DNA of 6,049 nt. Source: Clostridia bacterium. Its GTDB lineage: Bacteria > Bacillota > Clostridia > Oscillospirales > Acutalibacteraceae. The translations under genes were made by a program, and so were the position numbers. The notes beneath the pieces are model-generated. The model was not told the origin of the DNA. It was given only the letters and a program-made list of their open reading frames with translations, and searched no databases. The DNA lies in NCBI GenBank assembly GCA_017534365.1, contig JAFWCS010000049.1, positions 1 to 6,049 on the forward strand, given 5' to 3'. Below are positions 1-5,661 of this stretch, piece by piece. Numbering within the stretch: position 1 is the first letter of the stretch; every line of letters begins with the position of its first letter.

Positions 1-48
1 ATAGGCAAAGACGACGTTTACAGAGACCTTGAAAACGCCGGAATCTGA
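1..48 (+). CDS. C-terminal end of an unidentified protein (partial)
   Basis: Frame 1 is open from the window edge to a TGA at 46-48 and encodes the last 15 residues, [15 protein letters not shown]. The stop lies 20 bases before the lepA start, and I see no promoter or terminator between them, so the gene is probably cotranscribed with lepA. In many Firmicutes a sporulation gene such as spoIIP sits just upstream of lepA, but these residues are too few to support that or any other identity. The composition (charged, amphipathic, no frameshift) is compatible with a real C-terminus. Confidence 0.5.
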   Translation: MGKDDVYRDLENAGI

Positions 49-53
49 CCGTA

Positions 54-71
54 AAAGAGGTAACCGACTTG
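54..71 (+). promoter_or_regulatory. Ribosome binding site and TTG start of lepA
   Basis: An AAAAGAGG stretch at 53-60 lies 8 bases before a TTG at 69-71. No ATG or GTG in the same frame fits the conserved N-terminus better. Starting at the TTG gives a protein that begins eight residues before the conserved [16 protein letters not shown] block, as expected for the family. Confidence 0.7.
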
Positions 72-1883
72 GCATTTGAAAAAGACAATATAAGAAACTT
101 CTGTATAATAGCGCATATCGACCACGGCAAATCCACGCTGGCCGACCGGCTGCTGGAGCTGACGAATTCCGTGGCGCTGCGGGATATGACCGCGCAGCTG
201 CTGGATAAAATGGATCTCGAGCGCGAGCGCGGCATCACGATCAAGGCGCACGCGGTCAAGCTCGATTATACGGCGCAAAACGGCGAGCAGTATGTGCTCA
301 ATCTGATCGACACGCCGGGCCACGTGGACTTCAACTACGAGGTCTCCCGGTCCCTTGCCGCCTGCGAGGGGGCGGTGCTGATCATCGACGCTTCCCAGGG
401 CGTGGAGGCGCAGACGCTGGCGAATACCTATCTGGCGCTCGATCACGATCTGGAGATCGTGCCGGTCATCAATAAGATCGACCTGCCCTCCGCCGATCCC
501 GACCGCGTGGCGGCCGAGGTGGAGGACGTGATCGGCCTGGACTGCAGCAGCGCGCCGCGCGTTTCCGCCAAAACGGGTGAAAACGTGGCGCAGGTGCTCG
601 AAAAGATCGTCAATGAGATCCCGGCGCCGGAGGCGGAGGACGATCTGCCGCTGCGCGCGCTGATCTTCGATTCCGTCTATGACAGTTATAAAGGCGTCAT
701 CGTCTACGTCCGGATCAAGGAAGGCCGCATCCGCCCGGGCGACACCATGCGCATGATGGCCACCGGCGCGGAGTTCACCGTCGTCGAGACCGGCTATATG
801 CGCGCGCAGGAGCCGGAACCCTGCAAGGAGCTGACGGCCGGCGAGGTCGGCTATATCACCGCCTCGATCAAAACCGTGGGCGACGCGCACGTGGGCGACA
901 CCGTTACCACCGCGCAGAATCCTGCGCAGGAGCCGCTGCCGGGCTACCGCAAGGTGCAGTCGATGGTCTTCTGCGGCATTTATCCCGCCGACGGCGCGGA
1001 TTACGAGAACCTGCGCGACGCTCTGGAGAAGCTGCAGCTCAACGACGCGGCGCTGACCTATGAGCCGGAGACCTCCGGCGCGCTGGGCTTCGGCTTTCGC
1101 TGCGGTTTCCTCGGCCTGTTGCATCTGGAGATCATTCAGGAGCGGCTCGAGCGCGAATACGATCTCGACCTTGTGACCACTGTACCGAGCGTCGTCTACA
1201 AGATCCACATGACCGACGGCTCGCTGATTGAGATCGACAACCCCACCCATTATCCTGACCCCGCGCAGATCCAATACTGTGAGGAACCCTTCACCGACGC
1301 CCACATCTATTCCCCCTCGGAATACGTCGGCGCGATCATGGATCTCTGCCAGGAGCGGCGCGGTGTCTTTAAAAACATGGATTATATCACGCCCGAGCGC
1401 GTGGATATCCATTATGAGCTGCCGCTGAATGAGATCATCTACGATTTCTTTGATTCCCTCAAATCCCGCACGCGCGGCTACGCGTCATTCGATTATGAGA
1501 TCAGCGAATACCGCCGCTCCAACCTCGTCAAGCTCGACGTGCTGCTCAACGGCGATATTGTGGATGCGCTCTCCTTCATCATCCATGCCGAAAAAGCCTA
1601 AGGCAAGGCGCGGCGGATCGCCGAACGGCTGAAGGAAAACATTCCGCGCCAGATGTTCGAGATCCCGATCCAGATCGGCATCGGCGGCAAGATCATTGCG
1701 CGCGAGACCGTCAAGGCCATGCGCAAGGACGTGCTTGCCAAGTGCTACGGCGGCGACATTACCCGCAAGAAGAAGCTGCTCGAGAAGCAGAAGGAAGGCA
1801 AGAAGCGTATGCGCCAGTTCGGCACGGTCGAGGTGCCGCAGGAGGCGTTCATGGCGGTGCTCAAGCTCGATGACAACGGCTGA
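69..1883 (+). pseudogene. lepA: lepA, elongation factor 4, interrupted by an in-frame TAA at codon 511
   Basis: LepA/EF4 is a ribosome-associated translational GTPase that acts on stalled or misassembled ribosomes. All G-domain motifs are present: AHIDHGKST (residues 15-23), RGITI (53-57), DTPGH (81-85, with the catalytic His), NKID (135-138) and SAK (166-168). Domain II follows, then the EF-G-like region containing [20 protein letters not shown] (340-359). Codon 511 (1599-1601) is TAA where relatives usually have Tyr (HRDSAY-type context). The following 93 codons, same frame, are a fully normal C-terminal domain: [45 protein letters not shown] and [14 protein letters not shown], ending with TGA at 1881-1883. 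The total of 604 codons matches the family (about 600). As written, the product would be 510 residues without the LepA-specific C-terminal domain and its basic tail, which reaches toward the peptidyl-transferase centre. A recent nonsense mutation, a sequence error or readthrough are all possible. The identity itself is certain. Confidence 0.95.
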
Positions 1884-2988
1884 ACCGCGCCCGATCGGGC
1901 TCTATCTGCACGTCCCTTTTTGTAAAGCAAAATGCCTTTACTGCGACTTCTATTCCATGCCCGCGGGCGAGGAAACGAAGGACGCCTATACAAGCGCCCT
2001 CTGCCGCGCGATCGACGAAGCCGATCCGCTGTGCGACACCGTTTATTTCGGCGGGGGCACGCCCTCGCAGCTCGGCACGGCACGGCTGACGGCGCTCCTT
2101 TCCCATATCCGGCGCACACCGGACTGCGAGGTGACGCTGGAGTGCAATCCCGGCGACGCGGACAGCCTCGATTTCCGCGCGCTGGCCGCCGCCGGCGTCA
2201 ACCGGATCTCGATGGGTCTGCAGAGCGCAAATGATGCGGAGCGCCGCGCCCTCGGCCGCCGCAGTGACGCCGCGACCGTGCGCCGCGCCGTTGCGCTCGC
2301 GCGTGCGGCGGGGATCACCAATCTGTCGCTCGATCTGATGCTCGGCATCCCCGGGCAGACGGCGGAGAGCCTGGCCAAGTCGATCGACTTTTGCCTTGCG
2401 CTCGAGGTGCCGCATATCAGCGCTTATCTGCTCAAGATCGAGGACGGCACGCCCTTCGCCGCCATGCGGGACCGGCTTGCGCTCCCCGATGAGGATACGG
2501 TCTGCGATGATTATTTGCAAACCGTCGAAGCGCTGACCGCCGCGGGCCTGCGGCAGTATGAGATCTCCAACTTCGCAAGGCCCGGCTTCGAGAGCCGGCA
2601 CAATCTGAAATATTGGCGGTGCGAACCCTATCTCGGGCTCGGTCCGGCCGCGCATTCCTTCCTTGACGGCAGGCGCTTTTATTATCCGCGGGATTTACAG
2701 GCGTTTCTGGATGGCAGACCGCCGATCCCGGACGGCGCCGGCGGCGACCCTGCGGAATGGCTGATGCTGCGCCTGCGGCTGATGGAGGACGTGACGGACG
2801 CCGCCTTTGCCGCGCGCTTCGGCCGCCCGCTGCCCGCCGCGTTCCGGCAGAGCGCGGAGCGCTTTGCCCGGCAGGGGCTGATGACGGTGACGGACGGCGC
2901 TGCCGCCCTGACGCCCGCCGGCTGCCTGCTCTCCAACCCGATCATCGGCGCGCTGACGGAAAGCGCTGCTGAGATAGATACAAACTGA
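1870..2988 (+). CDS. hemW: HemW, radical SAM heme chaperone (formerly labelled HemN-like coproporphyrinogen oxidase)
   Basis: The 372-residue product has the length of HemW (about 375-380). The radical-SAM cluster motif is C18-x3-C22-x2-C25-D-F. The Phe after the third cysteine, where true HemN has a fourth Cys, is typical of HemW. Further family blocks are GGGTPS (61-66, SAM contact), ECNPGD (91-96), RISMGLQS (112-119), GIPGQT (159-164), the HemW blocks QYEISNFA (229-236) and HNLKYW (244-249, heme-binding-type motif), and a C-terminal [16 protein letters not shown] (347-362). HemW binds heme and is thought to deliver it to respiratory proteins; it is not the oxygen-independent CPO. The ATG at 1870 was chosen because the conserved GLYLHVPFC block begins ten residues later. 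The frame stays open upstream, but that stretch is lepA read out of frame. The gene overlaps the lepA end by 14 bases, and an AGGAGG at 1840-1845 inside lepA suggests translational coupling. The lepA stop at 1601 could therefore reduce its expression. Confidence 0.93.
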   Translation: MTTAEPRPIGLYLHVPFCKAKCLYCDFYSMPAGEETKDAYTSALCRAIDEADPLCDTVYFGGGTPSQLGTARLTALLSHIRRTPDCEVTLECNPGDADSLDFRALAAAGVNRISMGLQSANDAERRALGRRSDAATVRRAVALARAAGITNLSLDLMLGIPGQTAESLAKSIDFCLALEVPHISAYLLKIEDGTPFAAMRDRLALPDEDTVCDDYLQTVEALTAAGLRQYEISNFARPGFESRHNLKYWRCEPYLGLGPAAHSFLDGRRFYYPRDLQAFLDGRPPIPDGAGGDPAEWLMLRLRLMEDVTDAAFAARFGRPLPAAFRQSAERFARQGLMTVTDGAAALTPAGCLLSNPIIGALTESAAEIDTN

Positions 2989-2991
2989 TTG

Positions 2992-3009
2992 AAAGGTGGT
3001 ATTTTTATG
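2992..3009 (+). promoter_or_regulatory. Ribosome binding site deciding the start of the first secreted-protein gene
   Basis: AAAGGTGG at 2992-2999 is followed 7 bases later by ATG at 3007. This selects the start that gives a compact signal peptide (MKKTLSLLL) over the upstream in-frame codon at 2989, which directly abuts the hemW stop and has no binding site. Confidence 0.8.
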
Positions 3010-3651
3010 AAAAAAACACTTTCCCTGCTGCTTGCAGCCGTGATGCTGCTGACGCTGGCGATGCCCGCGTTCGCGGCGAACACCAAGACCGAGACCCTGT
3101 TTGAGCAGATCAGCAGCAAACAAGAGGTCGCCGTGACGCTCCAGGCCGGCAACGGCGGCACCGATTCGGTCTATATCAAAGGCAACAAATTTGCCTATGA
3201 TTACAAGCTGGCCTTCCTGACCGCGCGCATCGTGCTGGTGGATAACACGCTCTACGGCTATCTGCCGATCCTGCCGTTTTTCTATGTCAAGATCGACAAT
3301 GCCGGGCTTGCCAATATGGATCTCTGGCAGCTGATCAAGGTCGCCACCGGCATCACAACGGCGGTGCTCAACCATGTGAAGGATGAGACCGTGACCGAAG
3401 ACGGCGTCACCTATTACGTGGAGGAATTCAACGACCGCGCCACGGTGACCAGCCGCTTCTATTACGTCGGCGATACGCTCAAGAAGCTGGTGGTCCATGA
3501 TTCCTCCAACGGCTCCACGCAGGTGACGAATTTCGAAAGCATCAGTCTGACTGTGCCCGACAGCGTCTTTGCCGTGCCGGGCGGCTTCGATCTTTCCCCG
3601 TTCCTTGCGGGGCTGTTCACCGGCGGCATGAGCGCGCTGCTGAACGCATAA
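3007..3651 (+). CDS. Secreted protein of unknown function, LolA/LppX-like appearance (paralogue 1)
   Basis: The 214-residue protein starts with a classical signal peptide: KK at 2-3, a hydrophobic core at 5-18 and an AFA cleavage site at 21-23. It has no lipobox cysteine, so it is probably released or wall-associated after Sec export. The mature part has alternating beta-type segments rich in Tyr, Val and Thr (for example 61-98 with KFAYDYKLAF and LPFFYVKID, 133-165 with YYVEEF and RFYYVGDTLKKLVV), ending in VPGGFDLSPFLAGLF (190-204). This layout recalls LolA/LppX-type half-barrel proteins that hold lipids, but no diagnostic motif proves it. The next gene is a diverged copy. It lies 18 bases after hemW with no terminator between, so it probably shares a transcript; the link looks positional rather than functional. 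The stop is TAA, and the same base run holds an ATGTGAAAGG leading to the next gene. Confidence 0.8.
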   Translation: MKKTLSLLLAAVMLLTLAMPAFAANTKTETLFEQISSKQEVAVTLQAGNGGTDSVYIKGNKFAYDYKLAFLTARIVLVDNTLYGYLPILPFFYVKIDNAGLANMDLWQLIKVATGITTAVLNHVKDETVTEDGVTYYVEEFNDRATVTSRFYYVGDTLKKLVVHDSSNGSTQVTNFESISLTVPDSVFAVPGGFDLSPFLAGLFTGGMSALLNA

Positions 3652-3673
3652 TGTGAAAGGAAGCATCCCCGCA

Positions 3674-4294
3674 ATGAAAAAACGCTTCGCAATGTTTCTG
3701 TCCGTCTGTCTGCTGCTCTCGATCGCCGCGCCGGGATTTGCGGCGCCCGAAGCACCCGCCGCGACCTCCCAGACGCAGGCGCTGATCGAAAAGATCGAAG
3801 CGGCCGACGCGTTCACGATCACCTACGCCTTCAGCCTGGACGGCGTGAAGATCACCGACTATTTCAAAGACGGCCGGGTGGCCTCCGACGCGCGGGGCGG
3901 CAGCTTCCCGCTGACAATCCGCACGCTCTATACCGGCGGCAGGGGCTACGCCTTCCTGCGCGGCCTGCCGCTCTTCTATCTGCCGATCGATCCGGCGGAT
4001 GCGCCAACGACCGCGGAGATCACAGCGGAGATGCGGGAGAAGACCGAAGGGCGCGACTGCACGACCTTCCCGCTGGACCGCGACGGCACGACTTATACAG
4101 TCGAGGCCTTTTCGGACGGTGACGACACGATCGGCTTCGCCTTTGCCGACGGGCTGCTGCGGCTGATCGGCTTCGTGGACGGCGGCGACCGCCTGGACCG
4201 CGTGCTCGTGACGATCGACGGTTATCGCTTCTCCGCGCCGGAGATCGTCTTTTTCCCGCCGCTGTTTGATCTCAGTGGGCTGTTTGCCCGCTGA
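3674..4294 (+). CDS. Secreted protein of unknown function (paralogue 2 of the preceding gene)
   Basis: The 206-residue protein has a signal peptide (MKKR start, hydrophobic core 5-19, GFA cleavage site at 21-23). It resembles the upstream protein along its whole length. ALIEKI matches TLFEQI, GLPLFYLPIDPA matches ILPFFYVKIDNA, DGTTYTVEAFSD matches DGVTYYVEEFND, and FPPLFDLSGLF matches VPGGFDLSPFL. This indicates an old tandem duplication. The function is unknown, and a lipid- or ligand-holding half-barrel like LolA/LppX is only an inference. The ATG at 3674 was chosen for its good signal peptide and a GAAAGGA at 3655-3661, 12 bases upstream. A GTG at 3653 would add seven residues and has no binding site of its own. 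The gene starts 22 bases after its neighbour and is surely cotranscribed. It contains a Cys at residue 12 inside the signal core and one at 129, so no disulfide is expected. Confidence 0.8.
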   Translation: MKKRFAMFLSVCLLLSIAAPGFAAPEAPAATSQTQALIEKIEAADAFTITYAFSLDGVKITDYFKDGRVASDARGGSFPLTIRTLYTGGRGYAFLRGLPLFYLPIDPADAPTTAEITAEMREKTEGRDCTTFPLDRDGTTYTVEAFSDGDDTIGFAFADGLLRLIGFVDGGDRLDRVLVTIDGYRFSAPEIVFFPPLFDLSGLFAR

Positions 4295-4312
4295 ACCGCA
4301 ATCAAAACAAAC

Positions 4313-4343
4313 CGCAGGCGCCTGCCATTCGCAAGCGCCTGCG
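4313..4343. terminator. Probable bidirectional intrinsic terminator between converging genes
   Basis: CGCAGGCGC (4313-4321) pairs perfectly with GCGCCTGCG (4335-4343) around a 13-base loop, 18 bases past the stop of the second secreted-protein gene and 35 bases from the mntP stop. On the minus strand it is followed by GTTTGTTTTGATT, a fair U-rich tail for mntP. The plus-strand tail (TTGCATTCTGT) is weaker. An internal 12-base palindrome, GCAGGCGCCTGC (4315-4326), allows an alternative fold. Confidence 0.65.
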
Positions 4344-4378
4344 TTGCATTCTGTAAAGCTATTCACCTTTACAACGAT

Positions 4379-4963
4379 TCACTTCAGGATCCCGGTCACG
4401 AAGATCTCGATCCCGATGCCGATCAGGATCACGCCGCCGAGGATGGAGGCCTTGCGGGCGAGCTTCATGCCGAAGGCTTTGCCGAGCAGGACGCCGCCGA
4501 TGCAGACCGCAAAGGTGACCGCGCCGATGATGAGGGCCTGCGCTGTTGCCTGTTTCCATGGCAGCTCTGCGGTCGTGAAGCCGACGGAGAGCGCATCGAT
4601 CGAGGTGGCAACGCCCTGCAGCAGCAGACCGGCGCCGCTGAGCCTGCGGATCTCCGCCTCCTCTTTTTTGGGCTTGCGGATCCCATCCAGCAGCATGCTG
4701 CCGCCGAGATAGAGCAGCAGCGCCAGCGCGATCCACGGGATCCACGGGCGGAAAGCGGCGAAAGTCTGCGCCATCAAACGCACGCAGAAATAGCCGATCA
4801 GCGGCATCGCCGTCTGAAAGAGCGCAAACACGCCCGCGATCAGCAGCATGCGCCGTTTGCGCATCTGCGGCTCGTTCAGGCCGTTGGCCAGGGAGACGGA
4901 GAAGGCGTCCATCGCAAGGCCAACGCCGAAGGCCGCGCTGTTGAGCAGAAACAGGAGATCCAT
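4379..4963 (-). CDS. mntP: MntP, putative manganese efflux pump
   Basis: The 194-residue, six-segment membrane protein has the two-repeat layout of the MntP (DUF204) family. Each half carries the signature acidic motif: LAMDAFSVSLANG (residues 17-29, Asp19) and ATSIDALSVGFTTA (119-132, Asp123). These correspond to the membrane aspartates of E. coli MntP. Hydrophobic segments lie roughly at 3-24, 38-60, 73-94, 111-131, 141-163 and 172-192, joined by a basic-acidic loop RKPKKEEAEIRR (96-107). The C-terminus ILGGVILIGIGIEIF is typical of the family. The protein exports Mn2+ from the cytoplasm and protects against manganese excess. The ATG at 4961-4963 has a GGAG (minus strand, 4976-4973) 9 bases upstream and its own strong promoter, so it is a monocistronic gene converging on the secreted-protein pair. 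The identity is firm; substrate specificity is by family. Confidence 0.93.
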   Translation of the reverse strand: MDLLFLLNSAAFGVGLAMDAFSVSLANGLNEPQMRKRRMLLIAGVFALFQTAMPLIGYFCVRLMAQTFAAFRPWIPWIALALLLYLGGSMLLDGIRKPKKEEAEIRRLSGAGLLLQGVATSIDALSVGFTTAELPWKQATAQALIIGAVTFAVCIGGVLLGKAFGMKLARKASILGGVILIGIGIEIFVTGILK

Positions 4964-4972
4964 ACTTGATTA

Positions 4973-5021
4973 CTCCGGAAAGAAAGTTCCGGGCGTCCAC
5001 CCGGTCGGGCGCCGCAGCGCC
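4973..5021 (-). promoter_or_regulatory. Structured mntP leader with competing hairpins over the Shine-Dalgarno region
   Basis: Read on the minus strand, three stems are visible. GGCGC/GCGCC (5021-5017 with 5012-5008) has a 4-base loop. CCGGG/CCCGG (5004-5000 with 4993-4989) has a 6-base loop. CCGGAA/TTCCGG (4992-4987 with 4980-4975) has a 6-base loop. The last two share 4989-4992, so only one can form at a time, and the third stem takes in part of the GGAG ribosome binding site (4976-4973). This could set translation of mntP. The roughly 60-base leader is too short for the usual yybP-ykoY manganese riboswitch core. That the stems can form is seen; regulation is inferred. Confidence 0.45.
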
Positions 5022-5030
5022 GCGAGTGGC

Positions 5031-5060
5031 ATTATAGCACGGGCGTCCTCGCCGTGTCAA
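5031..5060 (-). promoter_or_regulatory. Sigma-A promoter of mntP
   Basis: On the minus strand, TTGACA (5060-5055) and TATAAT (5036-5031) are both perfect consensus hexamers separated by 18 bases. Transcription would start near 5024, giving a leader of about 60 bases before the mntP ATG at 4963. Confidence 0.85.
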
Positions 5061-5077
5061 GAGGAAGAACGTCGAAT

Positions 5078-5130
5078 GCTGCGTGAGAAAACGCGGAAAG
5101 AAAAAGAATCACGCGCGCTGCGTGAGAAAA
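5078..5130. repeat. Two direct copies of a 14-bp repeat between divergent promoters
   Basis: GCTGCGTGAGAAAA occurs exactly at 5078-5091 and again at 5117-5130, with starts 39 bases apart. The second copy ends 5 bases before the -35 box of the plus-strand promoter, and the first begins 18 bases behind the -35 box of the mntP promoter. It also forms a small inverted repeat, CACGC/GCGTG (5110-5114, 5120-5124). It may be a pair of binding sites or an upstream activating element. Confidence 0.6.
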
Positions 5131-5135
5131 AGCAT

Positions 5136-5164
5136 TTGACAAACCGCAAAGAATCTGTTAAAAT
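5136..5164 (+). promoter_or_regulatory. Sigma-A promoter of the tRNA-Ser locus
   Basis: TTGACA at 5136-5141 and TAAAAT at 5159-5164 are separated by exactly 17 bases. Only the -10 box departs from consensus, by one base. Initiation would be near 5171, upstream of the serine tRNA remnant and the intact tRNA-Ser(CGA). No coding gene follows before the terminator at 5501, so it is read as a stable-RNA promoter. Confidence 0.8.
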
Positions 5165-5170
5165 ACATTC

Positions 5171-5229
5171 TTGAAGCCGGCCGCGCCAGTCGCAGACGTC
5201 CCTGCGCACCGGTCCCCAATTGAAGATCC
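5171..5229 (+). other. Structured leader of the tRNA-Ser transcript
   Basis: This is the stretch between the expected start of transcription and the tRNA remnant. CGCAG (5191-5195) pairs with CTGCG (5202-5206). CCGG (5177-5180) can pair with CCGG (5209-5212) around it. No protein and no recognised RNA family is visible. It is probably 5' leader removed by processing. Confidence 0.35.
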
Positions 5230-5274
5230 GGAGGGTTGTCCGAGAGGTCGAAGGTGCAGCACTCGAAATCATGT
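5230..5274 (+). pseudogene. tRNA-Ser(CGA) remnant, 5' half only
   Basis: The sequence reads as a class II serine tRNA from its first base: GGAGGGT acceptor strand (5230-5236), TG, D-arm TCC-GAGAGGTCGAA-GGT, G, then CAGCA and anticodon loop CTCGAAA (5262-5268) with anticodon CGA. The 3' side of the anticodon stem should be TGCTG but reads TCATG, so two of five pairs are lost. No T-arm with a proper stem, no matching ACCCTCC and no CCA occur downstream. A hairpin CGGCA/TGCCG (5275-5279, 5295-5299) sits where the variable arm would be, and a TTCGAA-containing hairpin CGAG/CTCG lies at 5324-5338. It is therefore a broken or decayed gene and cannot give a functional tRNA. Confidence 0.65.
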
Positions 5275-5409
5275 CGGCACTTGGTCGTTTGCTCTGCCGG
5301 GTCTCCTTGTATATCAAGGGATTCGAGATTCGAACTCGTCTTTGATAAAGCAATCTTCTCGCGCGGTTTTCTCGCCATTTTCCGGAAAACCTGAAAAATC
5401 AAAAATTGT
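5275..5409 (+). other. Hairpin-rich spacer between the tRNA remnant and the intact tRNA
   Basis: Several small stems are visible: CGGCA/TGCCG (5275-5279, 5295-5299), CCTTG/CAAGG (5305-5309, 5315-5319) and CGAG/CTCG (5324-5327, 5335-5338). The last can be enclosed by TATCAAGG/CTTTGATA. A perfect palindrome TTTTCCGGAAAA lies at 5378-5389. Reading frames here look like translated tRNA sequence and are not believable genes. None of the stems has a convincing U-tract, so transcription probably continues into the intact tRNA. Confidence 0.4.
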
Positions 5410-5498
5410 GGAAGCGTATCGAAGTGGTCATAACGGGCCTGACTCGAAATCAGGTAGCCTTCACGGGCTCGTGGGTTCGAATCCCACCGCTTCCGCCA
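5410..5498 (+). tRNA. tRNA-Ser (anticodon CGA) with encoded CCA
   Basis: This is an intact class II tRNA of 89 bases including CCA. The acceptor strands GGAAGCG (5410-5416) and CGCTTCC (5488-5494) pair fully, with discriminator G and CCA at 5496-5498. The D-stem is TCG/CGG. The anticodon stem CCTGA/TCAGG encloses loop CTCGAAA with anticodon CGA at 5445-5447, which reads UCG. A long variable arm with AGCC/GGCT pairing is typical of serine tRNA, and the T-arm is GTGGG-TTCGAAT-CCCAC. It is transcribed from the promoter at 5136-5164 and ends at an adjacent terminator. It lies next to a broken copy with the same anticodon, so it may be the only tRNA of this kind left at the locus. Confidence 0.96.
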
Positions 5499-5500
5499 AA

Positions 5501-5540
5501 AAGCCTTGATCCATAAGGGATTGAGGCTTTTTTCTTTTTA
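5501..5540 (+). terminator. Intrinsic terminator of the tRNA-Ser transcript
   Basis: A 12-bp stem, AAGCCTTGATCC (5501-5512) with GGATTGAGGCTT (5518-5529) and two G-U pairs, closes a 5-base loop. It is followed by TTTTTCTTTTT to about 5540. It starts two bases after the tRNA CCA. Confidence 0.93.
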
Positions 5541-5661
5541 CGCAAACGCATTTTTTGGTTTCTTATTCAGAAGAATCAGCGAGAAAAAATCCATTTTTGG
5601 AGAGAAAAAAAGCGTTTTCCGGCATAATTCGAACCCTGTGAGATCTGAAGCGGGATTTGCG
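5541..5661. other. AT-rich spacer with a T-arm-like fragment
   Basis: No gene is visible. A run of A and T tracts holds a very weak hairpin TCCA/TGGA (5590-5593, 5598-5601), which on the minus strand precedes a T run and might end the recombinase transcript. On the minus strand, CAGGGTTCGAAT (5637-5626) resembles the T-arm of a tRNA and sits 26 bases past the recombinase stop. It is a possible attachment-site remnant. Confidence 0.3.

Noticed and set aside
18..1412. A 464-codon reading frame on the minus strand across lepA
   Set aside because: It runs antisense to a gene with unmistakable conserved motifs, its residues look like a GC-rich shadow frame (many Arg, Ala, Gly, His), and it has no domain or ribosome binding site.
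1599..1601. Reassignment of TAA to an amino acid in this organism
   Set aside because: The first secreted-protein gene ends with TAA at 3649-3651, and continuing past it gives unrelated sequence that runs into the next gene. TAA therefore works as a stop here.
1696..1869. An upstream extension of hemW by 58 codons
   Set aside because: It is only the conserved lepA C-terminus read in another frame, with Arg/Ser-rich sequence unlike any HemW, and the usual HemW N-terminus fits the ATG at 1870.
3674..3712. Lipoprotein signal at Cys12 of the second secreted protein
   Set aside because: The residues before the Cys are LSV, and position -1 should be Gly, Ala or Ser. The Cys lies in the middle of the hydrophobic core and a normal GFA cleavage site follows.
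4964..5030. yybP-ykoY manganese riboswitch in front of mntP
   Set aside because: The leader from the predicted start is only about 60 bases, and I cannot find the two-arm architecture of that riboswitch.
5378..5389. The palindrome TTTTCCGGAAAA as a terminator between the two tRNA sequences
   Set aside because: It has no loop of usable size and no U-tract after it. The alternative GGTTTT/AAAACC stem also lacks a U-run, so I treat it as spacer.
5057..5402. Overlapping minus-strand reading frames of about 97 codons over the tRNA locus
   Set aside because: They are antisense to the promoter and the tRNA remnant, have no binding sites, and read like the translated noise usual over tRNA sequences.
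5171..5509. A 112-codon plus-strand frame running through the intact tRNA-Ser
   Set aside because: Its C-terminal half is a translation of the tRNA itself, and the frame ends at the terminator. No independent evidence supports a protein.
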